Source of the DNA: Actinomyces oris
GTDB lineage: Bacteria > Actinomycetota > Actinomycetes > Actinomycetales > Actinomycetaceae
Direction of reading: 5' to 3'
Assembly (NCBI RefSeq): GCF_001937665.1
Contig: NZ_MSKL01000009.1
Coordinates: 36,075 to 100,074 of the forward strand
Length of the DNA: 64,000 bases
In this document: positions 49,578-58,747 of the stretch, in pieces
Layout: each line of letters starts with the position of its first letter
How positions within the stretch are numbered: position 1 is the first letter of the stretch
The notes under the pieces: generated by a model
The model's input: only the letters and a program-made list of their open reading frames with translations
What the model was told of the DNA's origin: nothing
Databases searched by the model: none
Translations under genes and position numbers: made by a program

Positions 49578-52500
49578 TCAGTCGACCTTCGGGACCTGCA
49601 CCCAGGACCAGCCGGCGGTCGTCACCATGACGCCTCGTCCCTTGGGGACCGGGCCTCCAATGGAGCGCGGCAGCCTCGCCGACAAATGCGTCCCGTCCTC
49701 GGAGGACCTGGGCGCCAGGACCAGACCCGTGCGGGTCTTACGCACCTGGGCCACCACGCCCCTGTACATGCCCGGTACTTCATCGATCCCGCATCCCACC
49801 AGGACGCCACCATTCGCGTCCCGGCACGTCCTCAAGTGCTCTTCAATCACGGGCCCAAGCGCATGATCGCCTCCCATAATCTCGAAATCGTCAATAACAA
49901 TGAGTGTGTTCTCAGGCTCCTGCCGCAAAAGCTCTCTGAGGTCATCGGGCTTGGACTCCAGGCCCAGCCGTCCCAGAACTCCGTCACATCCCTCCAGGGC
50001 GATCAGCGGCGAGCGCCGCGGCAGCACCAGCACCACGCGCGTCCCACCGTCCAGCGCCCGCTGCGCCCCGAACAGGAGCGCCGTCGACCGCCCGGAGCGC
50101 CGAGGCCCGGCCACCAGCACCCCGTTACCGATCTCATCCATCGACACCGGGATGAGCCCCAGGTCGTCCCCGCCCACGGCCAGGGCGATGCTCCCCGGCG
50201 CCAGAGGCGGCCCCAGCTCAAGAGCCTTCTCCGCAGAGATCGCCACCGGCAGCTCGTCCACGTGGCCCGCGGACAGCTCCCGGGGAATCTCCCCCCACTT
50301 CTCGAGGCTGAGCCGGCCCGCCTCGTGGATCGCCTCCACCTGGGCGGTGCCGTCGACGTCGTCCGTCAGCAACGCCAGCTGCACCTCGCGCGGCTTGGGC
50401 CCGCTGCGGAAGGCCCGTCCCTGCGGCATGGTCAGCGGCACCTCACGCGCCCGCATACCCACCAGGTCGAAGTCGTCCGGGGACGGCATCCGCAGCAGCA
50501 GCCGGTCCTCCAGCAGCATCCCGAACCGGCTGCGGAACACCGTCCGGTCCCCGGCCACCACCACGCGCAGGCCCACAGCGGCCCCCTCGCGCATGAGGCT
50601 CTCGATGCTCTCGATGATGGCCCCGCCGTCGACGTTCTCGAAGGTGGCCACGAAGTTGTCCCACCTGTCAATCAGCAGCACCAGGTAGGGCAGCCGCCCC
50701 GGCTCGGGCGTCTTGGCCCGCTGCTCGGACAGTGAGGCGAAGCCCTCGGTGGCCAGCAGCTGCTGACGTCGCGCCACCTCCCGGCCCAACAGGGTCAGAA
50801 CGCGCCGTACCCGGTCCGGCTGGTCGCGGGTCACCACCGCCCCCACGTGCGGCAGCGCCAGGCACGGCAGCAGCGCCCCGTTACCGGCGTCGATCCCGTA
50901 CATGTGGACCTCCGCGGCCGACGCCGAGCGGGCCACCGCCACCGCGATCCCCCTCAGCACGCTGGAACGCCCCGTCCTGGGGGCCCCGGCAATCCCCAGG
51001 TGCCCGGCGCGCGTGAAGTCCCAGGTCATGGGCCGCTGCTCCTGCTGGGCCGGCAGGTCCTCCAGCCCCAGGGGCAGGGCCGGCAGGAAGCCCTCGGCGC
51101 GCTCCCCTCCCCCGGTCTCCCCTCCCCCGGGCTCCCCCATCCGCTGCTCCACCGCGTCCAGGGTCAGCAGCTCGGGCAGCGGCGGCAGCCACGGGCTGTG
51201 CGGCTTCTCCTTGCCCATCGCCCGGTAGGCGTCCCCCATGGCGTCCACGAGCGTGGCCAGGTCCGTGGGGATCGTGGCGTCCTCCTCCACCTCCGGGGGC
51301 GCCTCCTCCGGCCGAGAGAGCTCATCCAGGGTCAGGGTCGCCGAGCGCAGCGCCGCCCGGGGCAGGGCGCCCCGCGGCCGTCCCCCCACCCGGGAGGACT
51401 GGAACTGGCGCAGGCTCGCGTGCCCCAGACGGGCGTAAGCACGCCCCGGGATCGACGGTGGGATGAAGGCGGAGGCGGCGGCCTCGATGACGTCCTGGGA
51501 GTCGTTCTCATCGGTGACCCGCAGGGCGATGCGCAGGTTCGTGTTCGACTTGATCTCCGCCGACACCACGCCCGCCGGCCGCTGCGTGGCCAGCACCAGG
51601 TGCACCCCCAGCGAGCGCCCGCGCCGGGCGATATCCACCAGGCCCGTCACGAAGTCCGGCAGCTCGGAGACCAGCGCCGCGAACTCGTCAATGATGATCA
51701 TCAGCCGCGGCATCGGCTCGTCCCCCGGGGCCATGGCGGCCACATAGTCCTCAATGTCCTTCGCATCGGCCCCCGCCAGCTGGTGCTCACGACGGCGCAG
51801 CTCGGCACCCAGCGACTCCAGGGCCCGGGAGGTCAGGTGCCCGTCGAGGTCGGTGACCATCCCCACCGTGTGCGGCAGGCGCGCACAGTCCTTGAAGGCC
51901 GCCCCGCCCTTGTAGTCCACGAGCACGAAGGTCATGGCCTCGGGCGTGTTGCCCATGCACAAGGAGGCGATGAGGGTCTGCAGCAGCTCGGACTTACCCG
52001 AACCAGTCGTCCCGGCCACCAGGGCGTGCGGCCCGTCGGCGCGCACATCCAGCCAGAACTGCCCCTCGGCATCCTCCCCGATAACCGCCCTCGTCGTGCG
52101 GCTGCACCGGTCCCAGGCCTCCAGGACGGCGTCGGCACCGGGCTCGGGCAGGGGCAGCACGTCCAGCAGCCGCGAGGCCGTGGGGATCGTGGAGTCCGCC
52201 CCGGCGGCGGAGACGTCGTGGACCGGCGCCAGAGCCCGGGCCACCCGCTCGCACCAGCCGCCCAGCACCAGGTCCAGGGTGACCCGCTCAACCTCATCCT
52301 TGTCCGTCTGGGAGACCGACGGCGCACCCGGCCCGGTGGACACCACGGCCCGGCACTCCTCGGGCAGGGCCGTGCGCTCCCGGTCGATGCAGATCAGGCG
52401 CACCCCCACCTCGGGGCCACGGCGCAGCACCGGGATGAGGCCCGGACGCAGCCGCAGGGCGTGCCCGCCGTCGAGCACCACCAGGATCTGCTCGCCGTCG

Positions 52501-54209
52501 GTGCTCCCGCGGCCGCGGCTGTCGGAGGCATCCAGGCGCCGCTGCACCAGGTCCGCCAGCTCGCTGATGCGCCGGCCCACCGTCTCATCGTCGACGCCGA
52601 TCCGGGCCCGGGCCCCCATGCCCTCCGCGTTGCGCAGGTGGGGCAGCCACCTCGCCCAGGACCAGCGCTCCTCGGGCCGCTCGCCGCGCACCGGCTCCAC
52701 CAGGAGCACCATTTGCAGCTCGGCCGGTGAGTGCAGCACCGCGGCCTGGGCCGTCAGCCAGGTCGCCACCTCATGGCACCGCTCCCCGCACACGCCGACC
52801 ACGCCGATGCCACCCAGGGGCACGGTCACGGGAACGTCCGGGGCCGTCCAGCGCAGCGGCTCCTCGTGCTTGGCGCGCGCGGGGTCGTCCACCTCGACGT
52901 CGCTGGGCAGGTCCGCAACCCCCACCCGCAGGTCCAGCCAGTCCGGGTCCGAGGGGCGCCGCTCCCACAGCTGGGCCCGCGGCCCGGTGGCGCGCAGCAG
53001 CAGCTCGGCCGGGTCCGGGGCGTCCGTGCGCCGCAGCCCGCGCTCCTCGGTCAGCGCCTTGAAGGCCGCGTCCTCGGTCTGGTCGCGCTGCTCCTCGTAC
53101 TTGCGCAGGTCCTCCCGGTAGTGCTTCCGGTTGTTGGAGCGTCCCTGGATCAGGTTGGCGATCATCATGACCGGGGAGAACAGCATGAACATGAGGGAGT
53201 AGACGCGCCCAGTGACCAGGTACATTCCACCCCCCATGACCAGCGGGGAGAGCATCATGGCGAACGGGAAGGGCGGCTTGCGCGCCTGCGAGGGCTCGCG
53301 CGGCAGCGTGAACTTGGTGACCCGGATCGGGCGGGCCAGGCGCGGGGGCCGGTTGAAGTTGATCGTCGGCGCCCCCGGGGTCGGGGAGGTCACGGCGTCG
53401 GCGGCGGGCACGTACTCGAGCACCAGCAGGCTCTCCCCCACCGTGAGAATCGCCTTCTCCGACCAGGGGGTCGCCCCCTTGAGCGGGCGTCGGTCCAGCT
53501 CCAGGAAGTGGCGCTCACCGTCGGGTTCCAGGACCTCGCGCCCACTGAGGATCCGCTCCGCGCCCTTGTTCTTGCGCTTGCGCTTGGCGCGCCGCTTCTT
53601 CCGGCGACGACGGCGCTCGGAGGGCGCCTCATCCTCCTTCGCCGCCAGGACGAGTGGCCCCGGCAGGGGGCGGCGGCGAGGCAGCGCAAGCGGCACCGTG
53701 CGCTCGGCCACGCCCGGAGCCGGGCTCAGCATCACCCGTCCGCCCTGGGAGACCGTCAGATCGGCGACCTTCTCCTGTCCCGCCTCGCCCTCCAGGGTGA
53801 TGTCCTGCTCGGGCCCGCCCAGGGTGTACTCGCCCAGGCTCAGGCGGTGGACCGCTCCGGCCCCGCGCCCGCCGACAACACGCACCTCGACGACCCCGAC
53901 CGGTTCGACGTCGTCGAGAACGGCCGCACCGAGCCCCAGCAGCATGCCGTTGCGGACGGAGCCCGACCCCAGGGACGCCCGCGGGTCGAGGCGCCGCGAA
54001 CCGTGCCACAGCGACGACGGCGGAGCACTGACCGGCTCCCCGGCGTTGACCACCAGGCGCAGGGACTCCCCCGGCGCGGTGGTGGGCACGGTGCGGTCCA
54101 GCGCGGCGGCGAGGTCGCCGACCGTGGCGTCCTCCGGGACGACGACGATGAGGTCGCGGGCCTCGTGGGCCTCCTCCAGGGGACGCAGGACACTGATGAA
54201 CAGCTGCAT
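49578..54209 (-). CDS. Type VII secretion FtsK/SpoIIIE ATPase, EccC/EssC-like
   Basis: A 1543-residue motor. An N-terminal ubiquitin/FHA-like region (to about residue 230) and a very basic linker (RRRRRKKRRAKRKRKNK) precede two membrane segments near 310-355. Three FtsK-type ATPase domains follow. Domain 1 has a canonical Walker A, GTTGSGKSELL near 730, with VLVDYKGGAAF. Domain 2 (GAPRTGRSS, about 1073) and domain 3 (GPRRSGRST, about 1366) have Arg instead of Lys. The one-polypeptide layout resembles Firmicute EssC more than split mycobacterial EccCa/Cb. The ATG at 54207-54209 follows GAGGAG. It is the last gene of the Tad-containing operon, 10 bases after the LysM/BTAD gene. Confidence 0.9.
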   Translation of the reverse strand: MQLFISVLRPLEEAHEARDLIVVVPEDATVGDLAAALDRTVPTTAPGESLRLVVNAGEPVSAPPSSLWHGSRRLDPRASLGSGSVRNGMLLGLGAAVLDDVEPVGVVEVRVVGGRGAGAVHRLSLGEYTLGGPEQDITLEGEAGQEKVADLTVSQGGRVMLSPAPGVAERTVPLALPRRRPLPGPLVLAAKEDEAPSERRRRRKKRRAKRKRKNKGAERILSGREVLEPDGERHFLELDRRPLKGATPWSEKAILTVGESLLVLEYVPAADAVTSPTPGAPTINFNRPPRLARPIRVTKFTLPREPSQARKPPFPFAMMLSPLVMGGGMYLVTGRVYSLMFMLFSPVMMIANLIQGRSNNRKHYREDLRKYEEQRDQTEDAAFKALTEERGLRRTDAPDPAELLLRATGPRAQLWERRPSDPDWLDLRVGVADLPSDVEVDDPARAKHEEPLRWTAPDVPVTVPLGGIGVVGVCGERCHEVATWLTAQAAVLHSPAELQMVLLVEPVRGERPEERWSWARWLPHLRNAEGMGARARIGVDDETVGRRISELADLVQRRLDASDSRGRGSTDGEQILVVLDGGHALRLRPGLIPVLRRGPEVGVRLICIDRERTALPEECRAVVSTGPGAPSVSQTDKDEVERVTLDLVLGGWCERVARALAPVHDVSAAGADSTIPTASRLLDVLPLPEPGADAVLEAWDRCSRTTRAVIGEDAEGQFWLDVRADGPHALVAGTTGSGKSELLQTLIASLCMGNTPEAMTFVLVDYKGGAAFKDCARLPHTVGMVTDLDGHLTSRALESLGAELRRREHQLAGADAKDIEDYVAAMAPGDEPMPRLMIIIDEFAALVSELPDFVTGLVDIARRGRSLGVHLVLATQRPAGVVSAEIKSNTNLRIALRVTDENDSQDVIEAAASAFIPPSIPGRAYARLGHASLRQFQSSRVGGRPRGALPRAALRSATLTLDELSRPEEAPPEVEEDATIPTDLATLVDAMGDAYRAMGKEKPHSPWLPPLPELLTLDAVEQRMGEPGGGETGGGERAEGFLPALPLGLEDLPAQQEQRPMTWDFTRAGHLGIAGAPRTGRSSVLRGIAVAVARSASAAEVHMYGIDAGNGALLPCLALPHVGAVVTRDQPDRVRRVLTLLGREVARRQQLLATEGFASLSEQRAKTPEPGRLPYLVLLIDRWDNFVATFENVDGGAIIESIESLMREGAAVGLRVVVAGDRTVFRSRFGMLLEDRLLLRMPSPDDFDLVGMRAREVPLTMPQGRAFRSGPKPREVQLALLTDDVDGTAQVEAIHEAGRLSLEKWGEIPRELSAGHVDELPVAISAEKALELGPPLAPGSIALAVGGDDLGLIPVSMDEIGNGVLVAGPRRSGRSTALLFGAQRALDGGTRVVLVLPRRSPLIALEGCDGVLGRLGLESKPDDLRELLRQEPENTLIVIDDFEIMGGDHALGPVIEEHLRTCRDANGGVLVGCGIDEVPGMYRGVVAQVRKTRTGLVLAPRSSEDGTHLSARLPRSIGGPVPKGRGVMVTTAGWSWVQVPKVD

Positions 54210-54219
54210 GGTGGTCTCC

Positions 54220-56898
54220 TCAGGCGGGCAGCCGCCCCACCGAGAGCCCCGGGGAGAGGTCCTCGACGAGCGCCGCGGTGGCGGGGTCGATCTGGTGGAG
54301 GTCATCGGCGCCGGCGGAGTTCAGCAGGACGCGGATCTCCCGCTCCAGCTCACCCACGCCGCGGCGCGAGGCCAGGCGCAGGCGATCGCGCCACAACCCC
54401 TGGTCGAGGTCGACCACCTGCAGGCCCGTGGTGATCGCTGCGGCGGCGCCGTCGGGATCGGTGTCTCCGATGAGCTCGACCATGCGGTGCGCGGCGTCCA
54501 CGACGAGGGCCTCGAACTGCCGTGCGGCGCGGACCCGGGCCAGCCAGGAGTAGTGGCCCTCGGGGGCGTCGAGCGCCATCGGCCCTCGCACCAGGCGCAG
54601 GGCCTCGGTCAACAGCTCGACCTCCTGCTGGGGCGAACAGCGGCGGGAAGCGGCCAGCAGGGAGCGCAGCACGTCCCAGTCCATGACGACCCCCAGCCCC
54701 AGCAGCAGCCGTCCCTCGGTGTCCTCCCGCAGGTAGGGAACCCCCTGGGAGTCCTCGCCGAGCCAGCTGCGCAGCCGCTCCACGGTCGCCCCCACCACGT
54801 CCGCGGTGGCCCCCAGGGGCCAGAGCATGGCGCCCAGGACGGAGGGGCGGATCCCCTCGGGGTGGAGGGCCACGCAGATCGCGGCCTCGGTGAGGATGGA
54901 ACGGCGCGCCTCGTCCACCGCACCGGCCGTCTCCACCTGCGTCGTCCCCAGGACCTGGATCCGTACGGAGGCGGCGCGCAGGGCGGCGGTGGCCAGAGGC
55001 GGCGTGGGCGGGTCGGGCACCGGCGGGCGGCCGTCGTCGACGCCGGTCTCCTCGGACGGGGCGAACAGGCCCTCCAACGCGGCGATTTCCGCCTCGGTGG
55101 CACGCGAGGCCGTGACCACGATGCCCAAAGGGGCGATCCGGGCGGTGCCGGAGGCGTCGATCTCGATCGTCCAGCGCCCCGGCCGGTCGCTTCCGGTGCG
55201 CACCAGGGCGTAGCTGCGTCCCGGCGGCAGGGACGGGGGCGTCGCCCCGTCGCCGACGAACATGAAGGTCGTCTGCGTCTCAGGGCGGCGGCCGGTCAGG
55301 ACCCCGCCGACGCCGGGCAGGGCAGTCTGTCCCCGGAGACTGTCCAGGGGATGCATGCGCTCGCCCGCGACCCGGTGCAGGGTGGCGGACAGGCCGCTCC
55401 CGACGACCACGGCGTCGCGCGACCAGGGGTTGGTGCACAGCTCCAGGGCGAAGGCGGAGACAACCTCGGCGGCCATGGCCGGGTCCCCGGTGACGGTCAC
55501 ATCCCCATCGGCGAAGGCCAGGTCGATGAGGATGTCCGCGCCTGTGGGCGTGCGGCCCACCGAGACCAGTCCGGGCAGGGGGCAGGGCCGGTCGCTCAGC
55601 GGCGGCTCGTGGCCCGCGGGCAGCGCCCAGATCATCCCCTCGTCCTGGGACCGCCATGGGGAGGGGGCATCGGTCAGGGGACGCGCCATGCGCAGGTAGC
55701 AGGCATCGTCGTCGATGGCGACGGCGTAGGGGCGGGGACTCCCGGGCAGGTCATCAAGGGAACGCAGGACCGCGTTCAGCCGCCGCGAACGGCTCTCGTC
55801 GGCCCCGACTCGCAGGAGACGCTCGAGCTCGGCGGAGTCCTCGTTGAAGGCGCCCATCAGCTGCCGACGCCTGGTGACGAGTACCGAGACGAGGGAGGCG
55901 GCCAGCAGGGAGCCGATCGCCGGCAGCTGGACCGGGGTGACGTCCCGCAGCTCGTGCCCGAGCCCGACCGGAAGCCGGGTGCCGCCCTGCTGCGGCGTCG
56001 GGGTCTGCGGAGCCGGGGCGGGAGGAGCCGGATCGGTGGGGATGGCCTCGACCCGGGCCACGGAGACGGCCTCCTCCGGCATGACCATGAGCCAGCCGGG
56101 CTGGATGAGCCGGGCCAGTTCCAGGCAGCCGCCGTCGGGCTGAACACGGCCCGCGTTGAGGTCGTAGATCTGGGCGTAGGCGCGCCCGTCGCCCAGGTTG
56201 CGCTCGGCGATGTCCCACAGGTTGTCGTGGTAGCGACCCTCGGGCGGCTGGACGATGTAGACGCGCTTTCCCACGAGCTGGGAACCGATCTGCGGATCGA
56301 GCTCGACTCCGTCCACCACGTAGCGCGTGTACTGCTGGCCGTGCTCGTCGCTCTGCGACGCCGCAGCGGTGCCGCCGGCCGACGAGGCGTCGCCGGCGGG
56401 CTCCTGCGAGACGACCCCCTGGCTCACCGAGACCGCCGGGGCCGGTTCCTCGGTGAGGGGGGCGGCGGCCGCGGCAACCGGGCCGCTGACGGCTCCCAGG
56501 AGCAGGACGGAGGCGACGAGTCGGCGCACCAGCGACTGCACTCCGCCCGAGAGCGGAACGTGCCCGGGCACGCCGTGGCCCTTGAGAGCGGAGACGAGCT
56601 CCACCAGAGTGCACACCGTGAACTGCAGCCAGGCCAGAGCGAGTACCCAGATGAGGACGCCCACGACGACGTCGAGGGACACGGTCTGAACGAGCAGGGC
56701 GCTCATGTCCAGACTGGTTGGCAGCGGCGGGGGCCCGACGGTGGTCAGCAGAACCGCGGGCAGGCCGATGATGATGGCGGCGAGCGTGAGGCCGGCGACC
56801 ACGGAGCGCCACACCGGCGGCCGGGTGCTGCGCGCGGGCGCCCGGAACCGCTGGGGGCCGGCGGCCTGGGCACGGCGCCGTCTCGATGCGGTGGTCAT
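54220..56898 (-). CDS. Membrane protein with LysM-like and BTAD-like regions
   Basis: An 892-residue protein. Hydrophobic segments lie near residues 30-55, 70-100 and 125-145. A LysM-like region follows (VQPPEGRYHDNLWDIAERNLGD, about 215-270), then a Pro/Thr linker, one more membrane segment (LPAIGSLLAASLVSVLV), and a long cytoplasmic part. This ends in a bacterial transcriptional activator (BTAD)-like helical repeat region, including VLGAMLWPLGATADVVGATVERLRSWLG and ARVRAARQFEALVVDAAHRMVEL. Such proteins occur next to Tad genes in actinobacteria. The ATG at 56898 overlaps the TadG-like stop (ATGA). The role is unknown; sensing or anchoring to peptidoglycan is inferred. Confidence 0.75.
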   Translation of the reverse strand: MTTASRRRRAQAAGPQRFRAPARSTRPPVWRSVVAGLTLAAIIIGLPAVLLTTVGPPPLPTSLDMSALLVQTVSLDVVVGVLIWVLALAWLQFTVCTLVELVSALKGHGVPGHVPLSGGVQSLVRRLVASVLLLGAVSGPVAAAAAPLTEEPAPAVSVSQGVVSQEPAGDASSAGGTAAASQSDEHGQQYTRYVVDGVELDPQIGSQLVGKRVYIVQPPEGRYHDNLWDIAERNLGDGRAYAQIYDLNAGRVQPDGGCLELARLIQPGWLMVMPEEAVSVARVEAIPTDPAPPAPAPQTPTPQQGGTRLPVGLGHELRDVTPVQLPAIGSLLAASLVSVLVTRRRQLMGAFNEDSAELERLLRVGADESRSRRLNAVLRSLDDLPGSPRPYAVAIDDDACYLRMARPLTDAPSPWRSQDEGMIWALPAGHEPPLSDRPCPLPGLVSVGRTPTGADILIDLAFADGDVTVTGDPAMAAEVVSAFALELCTNPWSRDAVVVGSGLSATLHRVAGERMHPLDSLRGQTALPGVGGVLTGRRPETQTTFMFVGDGATPPSLPPGRSYALVRTGSDRPGRWTIEIDASGTARIAPLGIVVTASRATEAEIAALEGLFAPSEETGVDDGRPPVPDPPTPPLATAALRAASVRIQVLGTTQVETAGAVDEARRSILTEAAICVALHPEGIRPSVLGAMLWPLGATADVVGATVERLRSWLGEDSQGVPYLREDTEGRLLLGLGVVMDWDVLRSLLAASRRCSPQQEVELLTEALRLVRGPMALDAPEGHYSWLARVRAARQFEALVVDAAHRMVELIGDTDPDGAAAAITTGLQVVDLDQGLWRDRLRLASRRGVGELEREIRVLLNSAGADDLHQIDPATAALVEDLSPGLSVGRLPA

Positions 56899-57593
56899 GG
56901 CTTCTGCCTCCACTCCAGGCCGATGGCGTTGCCCGCCTTCGGCAGTCCGGGTTTCTGTCTTTCCTTGGGGCTTTCCTCGTCGCCCCCCTGGGGCGGTTCG
57001 GGCTTGGGCTGCTCCTTGGGCCCGCCGTCGTCGACCTTGGGCGGGGCGGGCTTGGGCCGTTGCGGCTTGGGCTGTTGCGGCTTGGGACGTTGTGGCTTGG
57101 GCCGCTCCTTGGGGCCGCCGTCGTCGCCGGTCTTCGGCAGGCCGGGCTTGGGCTGTTCCTTGGGGCCGAAGTCGTTGCGGGCCTCTCCGGTCACGGAGAC
57201 GTGGATGGAGGGGATGCCGACCAGTCGCAGCATCGTGGTGGGGACGTCGCGTTCGACCGTGACCGAGACCCGGTCGGTGGAGGCCTTGACCGTCGAGGTC
57301 TGGGCGTCGCCAGTGCGGGCCAGGTAGCTGCGCGCCGCCGACGTGGCCGCTGACGGGTCAGTCGAGGCCACACCGGAGCTGCGCAGCTTGTCCATGCTCA
57401 GCTGCTGGACTCCGACACGGGCCGCCTGCTCGGCCTGGTCCGCCATCGTGGCGCGTGTGTTGAGAACACGTCCCCCCTCGACGCACAGTCCGGCCATCAG
57501 CATGAGGGCTGAGGCGATGATGACGACATAGACGGACACCGATCCCCGCTCCGAGTGCTGACGGAGATCCCTGGCAATCAGGATCCTGCTCAT
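56895..57593 (-). CDS. TadG-like pseudopilin with proline-rich C-terminal repeats
   Basis: A 232-residue protein. It begins MSRILIARDLRQHSERG, followed by a membrane helix SVSVYVVIIASALMLMAG. A Gly before the helix fits a prepilin-type cleavage, but position +5 is Tyr instead of Glu. After a beta-rich domain, the last 80 residues are built of repeats such as GPKEQPKP, RPKPQQPKPQRPKP and GPKERPKP. The tail is likely extended and could span the wall. It overlaps both neighbours by 4 bases. Confidence 0.8.
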   Translation of the reverse strand: MSRILIARDLRQHSERGSVSVYVVIIASALMLMAGLCVEGGRVLNTRATMADQAEQAARVGVQQLSMDKLRSSGVASTDPSAATSAARSYLARTGDAQTSTVKASTDRVSVTVERDVPTTMLRLVGIPSIHVSVTGEARNDFGPKEQPKPGLPKTGDDGGPKERPKPQRPKPQQPKPQRPKPAPPKVDDGGPKEQPKPEPPQGGDEESPKERQKPGLPKAGNAIGLEWRQKP

Positions 57594-58033
57594 CGTGTCC
57601 CCCTCCACTGGTCCACCGGCGCGCTCGACTCGGCCCTGACCACGGTGGCCCCGGGCAGGAAGACGAGTCCCAGGTCGGAGAGCTTGACGCGGCAGCTGAC
57701 TGCGACCCTGACGGCCCCGCCCCGACGGAAGCCTCCGACGTCGACACCGGCCGAGCAGTTGGCACGGGCCGTGTCCGCCTGGGCCAGGCTCCGGTTGGCG
57801 GCCGCGCTGGCGGCGCCCACGGAGCGCTCCATGGAGGCTGCTCGGGCGGCGTCGCGGGACGCGGCCTCGACCATCCCCTGCGCGGAGACGATGCGCCCCC
57901 CGGCGACGGCCACCATGGTGATGAGCAGCAGCACCGGGACGAGGACCACCACCTCGATGGACATGGTTCCCCTCTCCGAGCCGGCGGCCTCGATAGTGCG
58001 ACGCCGGATCTGCTTCTTTCTGACGTGTTTCAT
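57590..58033 (-). CDS. TadE-like pseudopilin 2
   Basis: A 147-residue protein with a basic leader (MKHVRKKQIRRRTIEAAGSERG), a cleavage site after Gly22 and TMSIE, giving Glu at +5, then the membrane helix VVVLVPVLLLITMVAVAGG. The C-terminal domain carries two Cys (RANCSAG, VAVSCRV). The start overlaps the preceding TadE stop (ATGA). Minor pseudopilin of the Tad pilus by family. Confidence 0.85.
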   Translation of the reverse strand: MKHVRKKQIRRRTIEAAGSERGTMSIEVVVLVPVLLLITMVAVAGGRIVSAQGMVEAASRDAARAASMERSVGAASAAANRSLAQADTARANCSAGVDVGGFRRGGAVRVAVSCRVKLSDLGLVFLPGATVVRAESSAPVDQWRGTR

Positions 58034-58422
58034 CGGTCGCTCCGGAAGGTCTCCCGCTCTGAGGTCACCGAGGTCTTCACCCGCGGTGACATTCCGGCGA
58101 CGACGTCCATGGCCTTCCCGGAGACACGTACCGTGACCTGGTCTGACGTGGTGGACACATCGATCGTGATGTCGGAGAGCGCACGGCCGCCGACCTTGCG
58201 GGCGTAGGCGACACCGTTGGCCTTGGCCACCGAGGTGCGGTCGCCCGCCTCGGAGCTCACGCGCGCCTCTCGAGCCACCTCGCGGGCAGTGGCGATGGCG
58301 ACCTCGTTGCCGTACCAGACCAGGGCCACCTGCACCGTAATCAGAACGACCAGCAGAAGCAGCGGGAAGAAAATGATCAGCTCGACGCTGGAGGCGCCCG
58401 TCTCCTGACTCAAGCGGCTCAT
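58030..58422 (-). CDS. TadE-like pseudopilin 1
   Basis: A 130-residue protein starting MSRLSQETG, with processing after Gly9 and ASSVE giving Glu at +5, followed by the helix LIIFFPLLLLVVLITVQVALVW. The start ATG at 58420-58422 is preferred over an ATG eight codons earlier because GGAG lies upstream of it at good distance. Confidence 0.85.
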   Translation of the reverse strand: MSRLSQETGASSVELIIFFPLLLLVVLITVQVALVWYGNEVAIATAREVAREARVSSEAGDRTSVAKANGVAYARKVGGRALSDITIDVSTTSDQVTVRVSGKAMDVVAGMSPRVKTSVTSERETFRSDR

Positions 58423-58467
58423 CACGCGTTCTCTCCAATTCCTCATAGGGGCATCGACCCTGCTTGA

Positions 58468-58686
58468 TCAGTTGCCGCCGATCGAGGGAACCTGAAGACC
58501 GTTGGAGGCGTTGGACACCAGGCTGTAGATGGCGCGGCCGACAAGCGCGGCCAGGACGATGAGGAAGCCGGTGATGATGACCCACTCAACGGTGGAGGCC
58601 CCCTTCTCCTCGGCGAGGAGGCGCCGCTCCACCTTGTCGCGCACGTCGCCGGCGATGGTCTGAAGGGTGATGAGGAAAGACAGCAT
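58468..58686 (-). CDS. flp: Flp-type major pilin
   Basis: A 72-residue prepilin. The leader of 29 residues ends LLAEEKG, and the mature part starts ASTVEWVIITGFLIVLAALVG, with Glu at +5 and a hydrophobic stalk, followed by a short tail ending SIGGN. This matches the Flp/Fap family, the main subunit of Tad pili. Processing needs a TadV/CpaA peptidase, which is not in this window. Confidence 0.88.
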   Translation of the reverse strand: MLSFLITLQTIAGDVRDKVERRLLAEEKGASTVEWVIITGFLIVLAALVGRAIYSLVSNASNGLQVPSIGGN

Positions 58687-58747
58687 GGTGTTCCTTCTTT
58701 CTGTTCGGGAGAGTGAAATCTGAACGGGATACGGATGACTGCAGGGC

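Noticed and set aside
53212..57327. A 1371-codon open frame on the plus strand, antisense to the EccC-like and LysM/BTAD genes
   Set aside because: Long antisense frames are common in high-GC DNA. Its product has no family motifs and is dominated by Arg, Gly, Pro and Ala, while the minus strand encodes clear ATPase motifs with translational coupling.
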